DNA from: JAVZYK01 sp049699715
GTDB taxonomy: Archaea; Nanobdellota; Nanobdellia; Pacearchaeales; UBA284
Length of the DNA: 15,408 nt
Direction: 5' to 3'
Assembly: GCA_049699715.1 (NCBI GenBank)
Contig: JBNAVB010000014.1
Location: 1-15,408 of the forward strand
In this document: positions 14,212 through 15,408 of the stretch, in pieces
Layout of the letters: every line of letters begins with the position of its first letter
Position numbering within the stretch: position 1 is the stretch's first letter
Notes under the pieces: model-generated
Seen by the model: the letters and a program-made list of their open reading frames with translations, nothing else
What the model was told of the DNA's origin: nothing
Database searches by the model: none
Translations under genes and position numbers: made by a program

Positions 14212-14235
14212 CGTTCTGTTAAGCAAACGGGTGAT
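14212..14235 (+). repeat. left terminal inverted repeat
   Basis: This 24-bp end pairs with 15327-15350, with the longest identical block GTTCTGTTAA at 14213-14222 and GGTGAT at 14230-14235. Confidence 0.85.
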
Positions 14236-14272
14236 GAATACTCCTAAATTGATCGAAATCAGTACCGAAAAG

Positions 14273-14280
14273 TTTAAATA
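14273..14280 (+). promoter_or_regulatory. TATA box of the IS genes
   Basis: TTTAAATA preceded by a purine-rich BRE-like CGAAAAG lies 21 nt before ATG 14302, predicting a leaderless message, so the element brings its own archaeal promoter. Confidence 0.6.
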
Positions 14281-14301
14281 GTAAATATATATTAAATATA
14301 T

Positions 14302-14460
14302 ATGGATAAAGCACATTTAAGGGCTCAATCAGAGCTAAAACTAAAAAACATAAAGGGATTTATCGAGAGAAAAGTAACCCCTTTCGGAACTGGGGCAAAA
14401 GTAGATTGTCCTAAAGAATACCTTGGAAAAAAGGTGTATCTTGTCATACTGAGAGAATAA
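14302..14460 (+). CDS. DUF2080 transposon-encoded protein, 52 aa
   Basis: A 52-residue protein that matches the archaeal DUF2080 family: IKGFIERKVTPFGTGAKVDCPKEYLGKKVYLVIL (17-50) is the characteristic block. These proteins are found almost only next to archaeal IS transposases, and their role (possible transposition regulator or DNA-binding accessory) is not established. The fold is probably small and beta-rich, AbrB-like in feel. It starts 21 nt after TTTAAATA and ends 14 bp before the transposase ATG, so the two share a transcript. The frame appears intact. Confidence 0.88.
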   Translation: MDKAHLRAQSELKLKNIKGFIERKVTPFGTGAKVDCPKEYLGKKVYLVILRE

Positions 14461-14474
14461 GATAGAAGAGGAGA

Positions 14475-15303
14475 ATGATAAATTGCATACACTGCTCCTC
14501 TTCTAATTGTGTCCTCAACGGACATGATAAGAAAGGAGTTCAGAGATATAAATGTAACGATTGTCATAGAAGATTCTGCGAAAAAGGAGTGTTTGCAAGG
14601 TTTAGAACCGATAAGCAATTTATTCTTAACTGCTTGTATTTGAGAAGCCATACTTTATCGCTAAGAGAAGTGAAAAGAATTTCAAGAAAATTCTTTGGCA
14701 TAAAAAGAAGCCATGTCTCTATCTACAATTGGATTATGAAATTTGCACCTCATTTAACGAAGATAGAAAGGAAAATGCCACTGAACTTTACAGACATATG
14801 GCATCTCGAAGAAAAATTTATCCATGTTAAAAGAAGCAAAGATAGACATGCCTATCTTTATGTCGTCGCTGATTCAGTCAACAACGTTATAGCAACATTG
14901 GTTGCTAATTCAAGAACTACAGCAAATGCAAAAATTGTTCTGAAAAAAAGCAAGAGAAAGAGCCAGGTTTGCTCCTGCTTACATAATAACCGATGGTTGC
15001 GAGATTTACAAAAAAGCTTGTAGAATATTCGGAAGAAAAGTTAAGCATTATATTGACAGAAAAGACAAGAGAATGTTTTTCCACAAAGGAAAAGCCATCA
15101 AGCTTAGCAACAATCGCGTTGAAAGAATTAATAGCTTTTATGCGTTATGGCTTCATGTTTGTCGAGGCTTGAAAAGCTTTGAAACAGCAAATGTATGGAT
15201 AAGATTTTTCACTATCAATTATAATTATTTAAGAAAAGCTGGAGAAAAAGAGGAAAGTAAAATTGAGTGGGAAGAAATCCCAATGATGATTCACACAAAA
15301 TAA
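14475..15303 (+). pseudogene. IS transposase, zinc-ribbon + DDE, frameshifted
   Basis: An N-terminal zinc ribbon (C4, C7, C27, C30), a helix-turn-helix region (about 60-90) and an IS240/IS6-like DDE core are recognisable. The first frame runs 14475 to the A7 run at 14943-14949. The core then continues in the +1 frame from 14950: ARERARFAPAYIITDGCEIYKKAC holds the second Asp, and NNRVERINSFYALWLHVCRGLKSFE holds the catalytic Glu, ending at TAA 15301-15303. Six A instead of seven would restore one protein of about 275 residues. The first catalytic Asp, expected in WHxDE, is Glu here (WHLEE, E112). Either lesion should disable it, although slippage on A7 could yield some full-length product. A GAGGAG motif sits directly before the ATG. 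Confidence 0.85.
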
Positions 15304-15326
15304 GATATTTTTGTCTATGCAAAAAT

Positions 15327-15350
15327 ATCACCTTTTAAGTTAACAGAACC
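15327..15350 (-). repeat. right terminal inverted repeat
   Basis: On the minus strand it begins GGTTCTGTTAA and ends GGTGAT, mirroring the left end. Confidence 0.85.
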
Positions 15351-15358
15351 CTTTAAGG
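15351..15358. repeat. 8-bp target-site duplication, right copy
   Basis: CTTTAAGG is identical to 14204-14211 and abuts the right terminal repeat. Confidence 0.9.
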
Positions 15359-15367
15359 CTTGTAGAA

Positions 15368-15403
15368 AGTAAATCTCTATAACAAAGAGATTTACTATTT
15401 TTT
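15368..15403 (+). terminator. hairpin with 11-bp stem followed by T run
   Basis: AGTAAATCTCT (15368-15378) pairs perfectly with AGAGATTTACT (15386-15396) around a 7-nt loop, followed by ATTTTTT. It lies just outside the insertion sequence, so it is host DNA. It could terminate plus-strand transcripts or be an operator-like palindrome for a gene beyond the window. Confidence 0.45.
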
Positions 15404-15408
15404 CTGTG

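Larger units (their letters stand above)
14212..15350 (+). mobile_element. insertion sequence, 1139 bp, ISA1214/IS6-like
   Basis: The element is bounded by imperfect 24-bp terminal inverted repeats (14212-14235 and 15327-15350, 18 of 24 matching). They share GTTCTGTTAA at the outer side and GGTGAT at the inner side, and are flanked by an exact 8-bp duplication CTTTAAGG. It carries two genes in line: a DUF2080 protein and a zinc-ribbon DDE transposase resembling the IS240/IS6 type. Two genes, about 1.1 kb and an 8-bp duplication fit what I recall of the archaeal ISA1214 family, related to IS6. The family name needs an ISfinder comparison. The clean duplication indicates one simple insertion without later rearrangement, while the transposase has since decayed. 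Confidence 0.88.

Noticed and set aside
14943..14949. Programmed -1 frameshift as in IS1/IS3 elements
   Set aside because: The downstream part is in the +1 frame, so a -1 slip does not join the two halves. A mutation or transcript slippage is needed instead.

Overview
This AT-rich window looks like a chromosomal segment of an archaeon, most likely a small-genome DPANN lineage (Woesearchaeota/Pacearchaeota/Nanoarchaeota-like). The evidence is archaeal TATA-box promoters, a tRNA with a bulge-helix-bulge intron, RadB, an archaeal-type GluRS, an archaeal topoisomerase I, a C2H2 mini-protein and a two-gene archaeal insertion sequence with a DUF2080 protein. The lineage is an inference from gene content, not from a search.

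Layout. 1-760: a 56-aa minus-strand gene (53-223) and a decayed GNAT acetyltransferase (274-757) with no start codon and a frame break at an (ATT)9 run. 758-1227: non-coding, with a promoter-like box, two tandem hairpins (candidate small RNA) and reiterated CTTGTTA motifs. 1228-2415 (-): YchF/OBG-type GTPase. 2476-2588: intron-containing tRNA-Ile(UAU). 2849-4090: GAF + HD-GYP-like protein. 4135-4207: tRNA-Glu(UUC), then an overlapping trio: zinc-finger protein, AMMECR1 protein and DUF523/TudS-like protein. 5455-5844 (-): orphan gene. 5975-6700: RadB. 6780-7592: exported-looking protein with a T9SS-like C-terminal tail. 7610-9898 (-): topoisomerase I, downstream of GluRS (9958-11673, -). 11786-13166: membrane-anchored winged-helix regulator followed by a SIMPL-domain protein. 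13210-13704 (-): signal peptidase II (LspA). 13759-14169 (-): low-complexity/coiled-coil protein. 14212-15350: complete insertion sequence with terminal inverted repeats and an 8-bp target duplication, whose transposase is broken.

The most striking pattern is promoter geometry. In at least seven places an AT-rich TATA-like octamer lies exactly 21 nt upstream of a functional start. Five are start codons (the 56-aa gene, radB, the 6780 gene, the 14169 gene and the IS DUF2080 gene) and two are the first nucleotide of each tRNA; gltX and topA fit within a base. This predicts leaderless mRNAs and tRNA transcripts that begin at G1, the arrangement known from Nanoarchaeum equitans, which lacks RNase P. 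The pattern also fixes start codons: gltX at 11673 rather than an upstream GTG, and the low-complexity gene at 14169 rather than an upstream TTG.

Other points of interest are a UAU anticodon for isoleucine AUA codons, a bacterial-type lipoprotein signal peptidase and a Bacteroidetes-like sorting tail in an archaeal context, and an 11-bp perfect palindrome between the divergent gltX and regulator promoters that could be the regulator's operator. No CRISPR array, rRNA or defence system is visible.
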